This document shows, piece by piece, positions 1 through 10,417 of a DNA stretch of 64,000 bases; within the stretch, counting starts at the first letter, position 1, and each line of letters opens with the position of its first letter. A program made the translations under genes and the position numbers. Source of the DNA: Aureimonas altamirensis (lineage in GTDB: Bacteria; Pseudomonadota; Alphaproteobacteria; Rhizobiales; Rhizobiaceae); NCBI RefSeq assembly GCF_001463885.1, contig NZ_BBWQ01000026.1:1-64000 (forward strand), given 5' to 3'. The notes under the pieces are model-generated. The model was given only the letters and a program-made list of their open reading frames with translations. It had not been told where the DNA came from and searched no databases.

Positions 1-270
1 CAAAACTGTCGAAAAACCTCAAAAGGCTTTGTACGACAACGACTTGCCTGGACCCTATCTGGGTATCCCCTCCCCCGATGTCAAACCCCAGGGGTGTATT
101 TGCGGCCGAATCTCGGGGAATCGCCCGCCTGAGCCAGCGAATCCCCCGCCTTGGGAGCCCCCCTACGCTCGCCTTATCGACGGCCAAATCGCACGCGAGA
201 TTGACAGGCAAGGGATAAACCGGCCAATCGTTTCGCGGTAAGGCCGGGGTGGGTAACGAGCAGGAGCGGA

Positions 271-2211
271 ATGAAGCAGGAACGCCATGTGCTCGACGAG
301 TTGGGGGATACGCCTCCGCTGGTCGCCGACAAGCGGCGGCGGCCGGATCGGCGTCAGGTCTCGGCGCGTTGGCTGGCGGGTACGCTTCTGACCGGCGTCA
401 CCTCCGTGACGCTGATGGGCATTGCGCTTTCGGCCGCGCATGAGGGCCATCCCGTCCTGGCGCGGCCTGCCGTCCAGAATCTGGCGGCGGCATCCGCGGC
501 GCCCGATGTGCCGACGATCCGCGGCGAGCGCGTCTTTGCGACCGCAATTCCCCTGTCGCGCAGCAAGAAGGTGCTGGAAGTTCCCACCATGATCAGCGAC
601 GGCAACCGGGATGTGATCCGGACGGTGCCGATCGCCTATGTGGCGATGATGCTGGGCGCGCGGCATACCGCTACCGAAGATTACCCCGATTTCGATCCGC
701 TGAAGGTATTTGCCGAAGACGACGCCGAGGTCGACGCCGACCGGCTGGGCGAGCAGGGACAGATCTACGGCTCCCGCGTCGAGTCGGATGTCCAGCTTGC
801 CGTCGAGCCCTTCGACATGGCCAGCGCCGACCTGGACGATCTCGACGATATCGGTACGGAAGAGGCCGAGGCGCTGTTGCGCCAGACCGAGGAAGATTTG
901 GAGACGACGCCCGTCCAGGTTGCAGCCTTCCTGCCGTTCGACCCAGGCCGCTTCGATCCGATGAGCGACATCCAGGGGTATGTCCCGGGCTCTGCCTTCC
1001 GCGTCATCCAGGAAAACGTCTCCGTATCGCAGGCCGACGACGGCACCGCCCATGCCGGCCGGTATACGGAAGAGATCATTCCGCTGCGCGAGACCTACGG
1101 CATCGAAAAGGCGCTGACCGAGAACGGCTACCCCGAGGCAGAGGCCAGCAAGGCGGCGGCGGCACTCGGCAAGCTCTTGGGCCGCACCGAGATGCGCGCC
1201 GGCGAAGTGCTCCGGCTTGGCCTCCTGGCGCATGAGGGCGACCCCGGCCTTGTCCGCGTATCGGCCTATCGGGGCATCGACCATCTGGCGACCGTGGGGC
1301 GTGCCGATGACGGCGCCTACATGGAAGGTCCGGAACCGCAGCTCAGCCGTTCGGTTGCCGAGGCCTTCGACGAGAACGCCACCGAAGAGCCGATGCGCTC
1401 CAGCATGCCGACCGTCTATGACGGCATCTACCAGGCGTCGCTTTCCTACGGGCTGGATGAAAGGCTGGTGCGCCGGCTGGTGCGCCTTCTGGCCGCCGAT
1501 CTCGATTTCCAGGCGCGCCTGGAGCCGGAAGACAAGCTGACCGTCCTCTATTCGCTGACGGACGGAAAGACGGAAGCCGACGAGAATTCCGATATCCTCT
1601 ATGTCGAGGCGCGGTTCGGCAATTTCGAGAAGAAATACTACCGCTTCTGGGACCCAGACGCCGGCATTCTCGACTTCTACGACGCCGAGGGGCGCAGTGC
1701 GCGCCAGTTCATGCTGCGCAACCCCGTTCCAAACGGGCGCTTCACCTCGTCCTTCGGGTCGCGCCGGCATCCCGTTCTTGGCTATTCGCGCATGCATTGG
1801 GGCGTGGACTGGGCGGCACCGCGTGGCACGCCGATCCTGGCCAGCGCATCCGGCACGGTCACCCATGCCGGCTGGACCAGCGGCTATGGACGCCAGACCG
1901 TCATCAAGCACGCCAATGGCTACGAGACCTCATATTCGCACCAGAACTCCATCGCCAAGGATGTTGTCGTAGGGGCCAAGGTCCGGCAGGGACAGGTGAT
2001 CGGCGCAGTCGGATCGACGGGCCTGTCCACCGGCAATCACCTGCATTACGAAGTTTCGGTCAACGGACAGCGGGTCGATCCGATGCGCATCCGCCTGCCG
2101 GCAAGCCGCGCCCTGAAGGGCGAGCAGATGGACGCCTTCCAGGAAGAACGCGCCCGTATCGATACGCTGATCGAGGAAGGCGCGGCCGACATGCGGGTTG
2201 CCGGCCGCTGA
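271..2211 (+). CDS. M23 family murein endopeptidase (MepM-like), membrane anchored
   Basis: A 646-residue protein with a single hydrophobic segment near residues 33-52 and a long charged middle region. The C-terminal peptidase M23 (LytM) domain spans roughly residues 490-610. Zinc-site residues are visible in HWGVD (about residue 509) and HLHYE (about 590-594), with SYSHQ between them. The family hydrolyses peptide cross-links of peptidoglycan in the periplasm. The acidic middle part (residues 150-440) resembles the LysM/OapA-like regions of rhizobial M23 proteins. The start has a GAGCAGGAG sequence just upstream. It converges on an aldo/keto reductase only 15 bp away. The intact zinc ligands suggest an active enzyme rather than an EnvC-type activator; that is inference. 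Confidence 0.92.
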   Translation: MKQERHVLDELGDTPPLVADKRRRPDRRQVSARWLAGTLLTGVTSVTLMGIALSAAHEGHPVLARPAVQNLAAASAAPDVPTIRGERVFATAIPLSRSKKVLEVPTMISDGNRDVIRTVPIAYVAMMLGARHTATEDYPDFDPLKVFAEDDAEVDADRLGEQGQIYGSRVESDVQLAVEPFDMASADLDDLDDIGTEEAEALLRQTEEDLETTPVQVAAFLPFDPGRFDPMSDIQGYVPGSAFRVIQENVSVSQADDGTAHAGRYTEEIIPLRETYGIEKALTENGYPEAEASKAAAALGKLLGRTEMRAGEVLRLGLLAHEGDPGLVRVSAYRGIDHLATVGRADDGAYMEGPEPQLSRSVAEAFDENATEEPMRSSMPTVYDGIYQASLSYGLDERLVRRLVRLLAADLDFQARLEPEDKLTVLYSLTDGKTEADENSDILYVEARFGNFEKKYYRFWDPDAGILDFYDAEGRSARQFMLRNPVPNGRFTSSFGSRRHPVLGYSRMHWGVDWAAPRGTPILASASGTVTHAGWTSGYGRQTVIKHANGYETSYSHQNSIAKDVVVGAKVRQGQVIGAVGSTGLSTGNHLHYEVSVNGQRVDPMRIRLPASRALKGEQMDAFQEERARIDTLIEEGAADMRVAGR

Positions 2212-2226
2212 CGAAACCTCGCCGCC

Positions 2227-3264
2227 TCAGGCGGTCGGTTTGATGCTGGAGTGATTGCGCCACAAATCGATGCCGCCCTCTGTGGCGTGGGTATCGATGG
2301 AGCGCAATTCCTCTTCTGAGAATTGCAGATTGTTCAGCGCATCCAGGGAATTGTCGAGCTGCTCGACGTTCCTCGCGCCGATCAGTGCCGAGGATACGGC
2401 CGGATTGCGCAGAACCCAGGCGATGGCCATCTGCGCCAGGGTCTGTCCACGCGCCTTGGCGATCTCGTTCAGCGCGGAGATCCGCTCGATGTTTTCCGGG
2501 GTGATGAGCTCCGGCGAGAATGAAACGCTGCGCGTCGCACGCGAGCCTTCGGGCACGCCATTCAGGTACTTGGTCGTCAGCAGGCCCTGCGCCAAAGGCG
2601 AGAAGGCAATGCAGCCGAGGCCGAGTTCGGCCAGCGTATCCAGAAGGCCGTCCTCTACCCACCGGTTCAGCATGGAATAGGACGGCTGGTGAATGACGAA
2701 GGGCGTACCCTGCGCCTTGAGAATGCGATACGCCTCGCGCGTCAGCTCCGGCGAATAGGAAGAGACGCCGACATAAAGCGCCTTGCCCGAGCGGACCGCC
2801 TGATCCAGCGCTCCCATGCTTTCTTCAAGCGGCGTGTCGGGATCGGGCCGGTGGTGGTAGAAGATGTCCACATAGTCCAGCCCCATGCGCTTGAGGCTCT
2901 GGTCCAGGCTGGCGAGGATGTATTTACGCGAGCCGAGATTGCCGTAAGGGCCGGGCCACATGAGGTAGCCTGCCTTGGTTGATACGATCAACTCGTCGCG
3001 ATAGGGGCGGAAATCCAGGTCCAGCCAGTGCCCGAACTGCTCTTCGGACGAGCCGGCGGGCGGGCCGTAATTATTGGCAAGGTCGAAATGCGTGACGCCC
3101 CTGTCGAAGGCGCGGCGCAGCACGGCGCGCCCCGTTTCGAAACTGTCGACACCCCCGAAATTCTGCCAGAGCCCCAGCGAGATTGCCGGCAGTTGAAGCC
3201 CCGAGCGCCCCGTGCGCCTGTAGGGCATGTCGTCATAGCGGTTTGCTGCGGCATCGTATGGCAT
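2227..3264 (-). CDS. Aldo/keto reductase, YghZ/Gpr type (L-glyceraldehyde 3-phosphate reductase-like)
   Basis: A 345-residue NADPH-dependent aldo/keto reductase. The family's catalytic tetrad is visible: Asp in HFDLANNYG, the Tyr of the same motif, Lys in STKAGY and His in FYHHRPD. The N-terminus (YRRTGRSGLQLPAISLG, then GLWQNFGG) is typical of the YghZ/MgrA (AKR14) group, which reduces L-glyceraldehyde 3-phosphate and other toxic aldehydes. The C-terminus holds the NADPH-binding segment SALIGARNVEQL. GGGAGGG lies 8 bases before the ATG. It is transcribed alone, convergent with the M23 gene. The substrate in this organism is unknown. Confidence 0.92.
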   Translation of the reverse strand: MPYDAAANRYDDMPYRRTGRSGLQLPAISLGLWQNFGGVDSFETGRAVLRRAFDRGVTHFDLANNYGPPAGSSEEQFGHWLDLDFRPYRDELIVSTKAGYLMWPGPYGNLGSRKYILASLDQSLKRMGLDYVDIFYHHRPDPDTPLEESMGALDQAVRSGKALYVGVSSYSPELTREAYRILKAQGTPFVIHQPSYSMLNRWVEDGLLDTLAELGLGCIAFSPLAQGLLTTKYLNGVPEGSRATRSVSFSPELITPENIERISALNEIAKARGQTLAQMAIAWVLRNPAVSSALIGARNVEQLDNSLDALNNLQFSEEELRSIDTHATEGGIDLWRNHSSIKPTA

Positions 3265-3331
3265 CTGTCGTCCCTCCCGGAAACCTTGAAGTCAGACGCC
3301 TTGTAGCTGCGGGGCGACGCAGCCTCAAGTT

Positions 3332-4312
3332 TCATCGGCAGTAGGTGGAGCCATTGTTGCGTGCAGCGATATCCAGATGGAAATGCGTATCGTGATCGGC
3401 ATCGGTGCCGGGTCCGAGCACCGTGCGAAACGGACCGCAGGCCGCGCGCCGTGAATCCGCCAGAAACCGATCGTCCGCCGAAGCCGGCTCCTGCCGCTCG
3501 ACGGTGATGCTCTTGCCCGACCGGAACCCGAAGGCGGCGATGTCGATGGCGCTGCCGCGCGAGTGCTCCGAAATGCGGCTTTCGCTGGCGCGAGCGCGGC
3601 ACACATAGGTGGATGCGTGCGTGATGGAGGAGAGTTCCTCGTCGGGCAGCGCCTTTTTTGCGGCCGCCACCACGCCCTCGGCCACCCAGATATCCAGCGC
3701 CAGTGCCGTGCGGCACAGCATCTGCGTATCGGGGGATACCGTCATGCCGGTGCTGAGGGACTTGATCGTGACCGGGCGCAGCACGCCACAATCACCATCG
3801 GCAATCGAATCTCCGATGGAAAATTCGACGCCACGCTTCTTCAACTCGCCCTCGCAGGTCTCCGCATCCAGCAGGGCTTCCGCCGCCTCGACGGATTCCT
3901 CCGGCGTCACGGCGGCTTCCGGCGTGGTCGGGGCAGACGGCTCCGGCCTGGTGCGCGCTTTTTCGGGCGGGATATAGGCGGGGCTTGGCTGGGCCGGGCC
4001 CTGCGGAGCGGCTTGCGGGCCCTCGGGCATATCGGCGGACGTCGGTTTCGGCTTGGATTCGGGCTCTGGCGCAGGCTGAGGCTGCGGGTCTGCCGCGCCG
4101 GGTTCCGGTTGCTCCCCCGGCTTCAGCTCGGGGACAGGGATAGCCTCTTCCGGGATATCCTGCCCTTCCAGGCTGGGAGCGTCCGGTACGGCGGTCTCGC
4201 CACCGGGGACCGGCGTCGGAACGGGAGGGTTTTGCTGCGCCCCGGCGGCGCCACAGCCGATGCCGGAAGCGAAAAGGCAAGCGGCGAAGACGACCGGCCG
4301 GATGGAGATCAT
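3332..4312 (-). CDS. Extensin-like family secreted protein
   Basis: A 326-residue protein with an N-terminal signal peptide (residues 1-25). A Pro/Glu-rich linker (about 26-150) with PEP and PTP runs follows. The C-terminal extensin-like domain (about 150-326) carries EHSRGSAIDIAAF and HFHLDIAARN, whose His and Asp residues resemble metal ligands of the D,D-peptidase-like fold. The family is common in Alphaproteobacteria and thought to act on the envelope; its reaction is not established. The ATG begins 1 base after the stop of the upstream L,D-transpeptidase gene. The two are therefore almost surely co-transcribed and coupled, which fits a cell-wall role. Confidence 0.88.
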   Translation of the reverse strand: MISIRPVVFAACLFASGIGCGAAGAQQNPPVPTPVPGGETAVPDAPSLEGQDIPEEAIPVPELKPGEQPEPGAADPQPQPAPEPESKPKPTSADMPEGPQAAPQGPAQPSPAYIPPEKARTRPEPSAPTTPEAAVTPEESVEAAEALLDAETCEGELKKRGVEFSIGDSIADGDCGVLRPVTIKSLSTGMTVSPDTQMLCRTALALDIWVAEGVVAAAKKALPDEELSSITHASTYVCRARASESRISEHSRGSAIDIAAFGFRSGKSITVERQEPASADDRFLADSRRAACGPFRTVLGPGTDADHDTHFHLDIAARNNGSTYCR

Positions 4313-4313
4313 G

Positions 4314-5645
4314 TCAGTCGTGAAACTCCACGGTTACGCCCGGTTTCACCAGCTTTGCCAGTTCCTGGGCATCCCAGTTGGTCAGGCGGATGCAGCCATG
4401 GCTGTTCGTCTTGCCGATCTGCGACGGCTCGGGCGTTCCGTGGATGCCGTAGGTCGGCTTGGACAAGGCGATCCAGACAGAACCGACCGGGCCGTTGGGC
4501 CCCGGTGGGATCGTCAGGACGCCGGTGTTGTTGCCCTGCTGGAAATTGATCTTGGGGTTGTACGTATAGTTCGGGTTCAGCGCGATGCGCGCCACGGTAT
4601 GCGTTCCGGTGGGGGATGGTGTCGCGGATGAGCCGATCGTGGCGGGATAGGCAACGACCAGCCGGCCGTATTCGTCGTAGGCGCGCACCTGCTCGCGGCC
4701 CTTGTCGGCCACCACGCGGGCAACCGGCGTCTTGACGTTGGAGCCCGTATCCATCACCCGCAGGATGGTGCCCGGACGGCTGAAATCGGCGCCGGGGTTG
4801 ATTTCCTTCAGATACGCCTCGTCCATGTGGAACCGTTCGGCCAGCATTTCCGAAACGCGCTCATAGGACATCGCCGGCAGCGTGGCCTTTTCGGCATAGT
4901 CCGAAGGGATCGAGGCGACGAAGGGCCCGGCAACGTCCTCGTTGGTGATTTCATACTCCACGACCGCCGGGCCGCCCGTCGCATACAGTTCTTCCAGCAG
5001 CGCCTGCGGGCTTGTCGCGTCCAGAAGGCGACCCGTCATTTCGTGATAGGCGGCGACGGCCTTGTTGACGTTGGACCCCATGCGTCCGTCGATGACGCCC
5101 GGAGATACGCCCGCGCGATCGAGGATCACCTGCAGCGCGGCCACTTCGGCCTTCGCGTTGCGCCCGGTCGGGCCGGCGACCGCCGGTGCGGGGTTGGTTT
5201 CGATCATCGGCTGGCCGGGCGCCGGCATGGCCGGCTCTGCCGGGTTGACCGAGCCCGTATAGGTGTTGTCCACCGGCGGGATACCGGCGCGCTGCGAGGC
5301 GCCCGGCGGCGGCAAGGGCATGGAATCCGACGGGCCGGCTCCGTAATTGCCATACGGATCGTATCGCTCTGCCGGTCCTTCCAGAATGGCGCCGGCAGGC
5401 GGCGCACGGCGGGCCGGCTCCTCGATCGAGACGACGCGGCCATAAGGATCCACCGTCACGATGCGTCCGTCTTCGTCGATGAAGCGGCGGACGTCTCCCA
5501 TATTCTGGTTATCGTAATAGGGATCGCGCGCACCGTAGGGATCGCGCCCGTAATCATAGCCGTATTGCGCCTGCGCGGAGGTCGCGGCCAGCGGCAGGAT
5601 CGCCAGGAACGCGAATGTCCAGCGAGAACGCAACGCCATCATCAT
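4314..5645 (-). CDS. L,D-transpeptidase (YkuD/ErfK family) with N-terminal peptidoglycan-binding region
   Basis: About 443 residues. A signal peptide ends at ...SAQAQ and a Tyr/Asp/Pro-rich linker follows. A peptidoglycan-binding-like helical segment sits around VIDGRMGSNVNKAVAAY. The C-terminal YkuD domain has the catalytic signature HGTPEPSQIGKTNSHGCIR, with the Cys at about residue 418. Such enzymes make 3-3 cross-links in peptidoglycan or attach lipoproteins to it. A longer reading (to 5684) is possible, but AAAGGA lies just before a run of three ATG codons at 5645, 5642 and 5639, and the signal peptide begins there. One of these three is the likely start. It is first in an operon with the extensin-like gene. 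Confidence 0.9.
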   Translation of the reverse strand: MMMALRSRWTFAFLAILPLAATSAQAQYGYDYGRDPYGARDPYYDNQNMGDVRRFIDEDGRIVTVDPYGRVVSIEEPARRAPPAGAILEGPAERYDPYGNYGAGPSDSMPLPPPGASQRAGIPPVDNTYTGSVNPAEPAMPAPGQPMIETNPAPAVAGPTGRNAKAEVAALQVILDRAGVSPGVIDGRMGSNVNKAVAAYHEMTGRLLDATSPQALLEELYATGGPAVVEYEITNEDVAGPFVASIPSDYAEKATLPAMSYERVSEMLAERFHMDEAYLKEINPGADFSRPGTILRVMDTGSNVKTPVARVVADKGREQVRAYDEYGRLVVAYPATIGSSATPSPTGTHTVARIALNPNYTYNPKINFQQGNNTGVLTIPPGPNGPVGSVWIALSKPTYGIHGTPEPSQIGKTNSHGCIRLTNWDAQELAKLVKPGVTVEFHD

Positions 5646-5762
5646 CAATCCTTTCCAGCCGAGACGCTCGACCAGAGGTTTCACCGTCCCAAACGAATAT
5701 GTTCAGGCTTCATTCTATCGCAAGATATGGTTACCGAATGGCAAATACCGAGCAACGCCATC

Positions 5763-6176
5763 TTATGATCCCGGCCGTGCCGGCCCCTGTTCGGCCCGGC
5801 GCAGGCGGAAGCGGACGGGATTGGGCTCGTGATCGTAGATTGCACCGGAATAGACGTCGACGCCGGCACCCACCACGCCCACCCCGGTCATGACGTTGCG
5901 TGCCGCCCCCGTGGCTCCAGCGAGGCTGACCCTGGATCGCACCTCCACCGTCTGGCTGGCATAGCCGGGCTTTTCGGCGGTAACGGTGAAATCCTCGGCG
6001 CGCGGCGCACGGATCTTGCAGGGGCCGCGGCACACCCGGCCGTAGCTGGTGCGCACCAGCGCGTCCGCCGGCTCCACCTCTATCGTCACGTCATCGTTTG
6101 TCCCACGCGCAATCGTGCCGCAGGCCGTAAGCGTCGATAGTGCCAGGCAGAGAAGCGCAATCGCTCGCAGGTTCAT
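5763..6176 (-). CDS. PEGA-like small lipoprotein
   Basis: A 137-residue protein. A lipoprotein signal peptide ends in LSTLTAC, so the mature protein should start at that Cys and be lipid-anchored. The mature part has a beta-rich segment (VTIEVEPADALVRTSYGRVC, then RGPCKIRAPR) that resembles PEGA or carboxypeptidase-regulatory-like domains, including a pair of Cys (VCRGPC) that could form a disulfide. A short Gly/Val-rich hydrophobic stretch follows (MTGVGVVGAGVDVY). The chosen ATG has GAGG about 6 bases upstream; a start 15 bases earlier is possible. No partner is evident, and the function is unknown beyond envelope location. Confidence 0.78.
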   Translation of the reverse strand: MNLRAIALLCLALSTLTACGTIARGTNDDVTIEVEPADALVRTSYGRVCRGPCKIRAPRAEDFTVTAEKPGYASQTVEVRSRVSLAGATGAARNVMTGVGVVGAGVDVYSGAIYDHEPNPVRFRLRRAEQGPARPGS

Positions 6177-6204
6177 CGAAACCTCGTCCAAAACCGATAT
6201 CGGG

Positions 6205-7041
6205 TCAGATTATAGACAGTGGGACCTTGCGCGACGGCGGCGGAAATGCGGCGTCCAGCACCGCCATATCCTCGGCCTCCAGATGAAGGTGCAGCGCAGC
6301 GGCATTCTGCCGCACATGCTCCTGCGTGCCGGCTTTCGGAATGGCGATCACGTTTCCATCGCGGATCGCAAAGGCCAGCGCCACCTGCGCCGGGCTGACA
6401 CCGTGCCTTCCGGCAACGCGGGCAAGAGCTTCATGCCGCAGCAAGCTCCCACCCTGCCCCACGGGCGAGTAGGCCATGGCCGGCATCCCCTCGCGCCGCA
6501 TCCACGGCAGAAGGTCATATTCGGTTCCGCGTTCCTCGGGATTGTAGAGGATCTGGTTGGTGGCGCAGGCGCGGCCGCCAGGCGTTTCCATCAGTTCCTG
6601 CATATCGTCCGTATCGAAGTTCGAGACGCCCCACATCAGGATCTTGCCTTCCTGACGCAGGCGGCCCAGCGCATCGACCGTCTCCGCCAGAGGAAAGCCG
6701 CCGCGCCAATGCAGCAAATAAAGATCGATCCGGTCTGTGCGCAGGCGCTTGAGACTTGCCTCCAGCGCGCGGATGGTGCCGAGAGACGACGCATGCGACG
6801 GGGCGACCTTCGAAACGACGAAGAGTTCGTCGCGGCGCCCTTCCATGGCCTCGCCCACCAGCTCTTCCGAAGCGCCGCCGCCATAGATTTCGGCCGTATC
6901 CACCAGTGTCAGGCCGAGATCGAAACCGACGCGCAGCGCCTTGATCTCCTCATCGCGCAACTGGTGGCCCTCGGCCATCATCCAGGTGCCCTGCCCGATG
7001 GCCGGAACGCCGTCGCCATCGGCGAAATCTATAATCCGCAT
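6205..7041 (-). CDS. Aldo/keto reductase (DkgA/YeaE-like)
   Basis: A 278-residue aldo/keto reductase. Catalytic residues are visible: Asp and Tyr in LVDTAEIYG, Lys in VVSKVAPS and His in YLLHWRG. The N-terminal FADGDGVPAIGQGTWMM and the C-terminal AIPKAGTQEHVRQN (NADP phosphate binding) match the short AKR group related to E. coli YeaE and 2,5-diketo-gluconate reductases. The reading frame extends upstream to 7215, but the extra part is not family-like, so ATG 7041 was chosen. It is divergent from the PRC-barrel stress gene, whose promoter lies in the shared 107-bp region. A role in aldehyde detoxification is inference. Confidence 0.9.
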   Translation of the reverse strand: MRIIDFADGDGVPAIGQGTWMMAEGHQLRDEEIKALRVGFDLGLTLVDTAEIYGGGASEELVGEAMEGRRDELFVVSKVAPSHASSLGTIRALEASLKRLRTDRIDLYLLHWRGGFPLAETVDALGRLRQEGKILMWGVSNFDTDDMQELMETPGGRACATNQILYNPEERGTEYDLLPWMRREGMPAMAYSPVGQGGSLLRHEALARVAGRHGVSPAQVALAFAIRDGNVIAIPKAGTQEHVRQNAAALHLHLEAEDMAVLDAAFPPPSRKVPLSII

Positions 7042-7084
7042 TTGTTGTCCAGCCTTTCGATCCTGCTTTCGACAATGCCGAACC

Positions 7085-7110
7085 GGAACGAGCACGCGGC
7101 TTGCGTCGTT
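7085..7110 (+). promoter_or_regulatory. EcfG (RpoE2-type) general-stress promoter for the PRC-barrel gene
   Basis: GGAAC at 7085-7089 and CGTT at 7107-7110 are separated by 17 bases. This matches the alphaproteobacterial EcfG sigma-factor consensus GGAAC-N16/17-CGTT. The -10 element ends 38 bases before the ATG at 7149, giving a short leader with a GGGAGG ribosome-binding site. No binding data are available from sequence. Confidence 0.7.
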
Positions 7111-7148
7111 CCAGAAGCGGACCAAGGACGAAAAAGGGAGGTATCCCC

Positions 7149-7535
7149 ATGTCCTCGACTTATGAGGTAAGCCCGAACGGTGACGTACAGGTTGGTGCTG
7201 ACGCCATCGAAGCAAGCCGGGTCAATGGAACGAAAGTCTACAACACCGAAGGCGACAGCCTTGGGCACATCTACGATCTCGTGATCGGCAAGCGCGACGG
7301 CAAGGTCAAGTATGCGATCATGTCGTTCGGCGGCTTCCTGGGGATCGGCGAAGAGTACCATCCGCTGCCCTGGGAAGTGTTGAAATACGACGAGCGGCAA
7401 GGCGGCTATGTCGTCGGCCTGACACGCGAGCAGCTCGAAGGCGCACCGCATTACTCGGAAAGCGACCGGCCCGACTGGGTCGATCCGGCCTATGGGCGGC
7501 GCATCAACGATTATTACGGCCTCGGCTACTACTGA
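7149..7535 (+). CDS. PRC-barrel domain protein, stress-associated
   Basis: A 128-residue cytoplasmic-type protein with one PRC-barrel domain (about residues 25-95). Typical segments are VYNTEGDSLGHIYDLVIGKR and GGFLGIGEEYHPLPW. The C-terminal tail is aromatic-rich (YGRRINDYYGLGYY). PRC-barrel proteins of this size are common members of the general stress response in Alphaproteobacteria; their molecular role is not well defined. GGGAGG stands 8 bases before the ATG. The EcfG-type promoter upstream and a strong terminator directly downstream make it a single-gene transcription unit. Confidence 0.9.
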   Translation: MSSTYEVSPNGDVQVGADAIEASRVNGTKVYNTEGDSLGHIYDLVIGKRDGKVKYAIMSFGGFLGIGEEYHPLPWEVLKYDERQGGYVVGLTREQLEGAPHYSESDRPDWVDPAYGRRINDYYGLGYY

Positions 7536-7559
7536 CCGGAGCCTGATAGGCAAATAGAA

Positions 7560-7588
7560 GGGGCGGCCGCGAGGCCGCCCCTTTTTTT
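7560..7588 (+). terminator. Rho-independent terminator of the PRC-barrel gene
   Basis: A 9-bp stem GGGGCGGCC / GGCCGCCCC with a GCGA loop is followed by seven T. It lies between the convergent PRC-barrel and clpB genes. The T-run favours rightward termination. Confidence 0.93.
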
Positions 7589-7591
7589 GGC

Positions 7592-10213
<2,622 letters not shown>

Positions 10214-10360
10214 CCGGTCATCTCCTTTACGGCGACGGCCCGATCTTCGGCATCCATCGCCACACCGTGGAGTCGGTTCCCTTCAGGCGAACCGCTGCAG
10301 CGGATATGGGATGGGTCGAGCCTGCCGAAAAGATGCCCCGGTAAAAGATTGGGCGCAAAG

Positions 10361-10384
10361 AAAAAGGGCCGGCAAAGCCGGCCC
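10361..10384 (-). terminator. Rho-independent terminator of the DUF4167 gene
   Basis: On the minus strand, GGGCCGGC-TTT-GCCGGCCC forms an 8-bp stem followed by five T (A-run at 10361-10365 on the plus strand). It lies 34 bases after the stop codon at 10418 and upstream of clpB, separating the two leftward genes. Confidence 0.9.
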
Positions 10385-10417
10385 AGATTCAATCCGATCC
10401 CATGCAGCAGATGGCGA

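Noticed and set aside
201-229. TTGACA-N17-CCAATC as promoter of the M23 gene
   Set aside because: Good -35 box but the -10 box matches the consensus poorly.
29-241. 70-codon frame at the left edge
   Set aside because: Pro-rich, no ribosome-binding site, and it runs into the upstream region of the M23 gene.
163-1911. 582-codon minus-strand open frame
   Set aside because: Antisense to the M23 endopeptidase; Arg/Gly/His-rich without family features.
10256-10280. Possible EcfG promoter before clpB (GGAAC-N16-CGAT on the minus strand)
   Set aside because: The -10 element has CGAT instead of CGTT; one mismatch in a four-base box is too weak to call.
10280-10350. Possible RpoH promoter before clpB (CTTTTC-N16-CCCATAT on the minus strand)
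   Set aside because: The -35 box lacks the CTTG core; expected biologically but not supported by the sequence.
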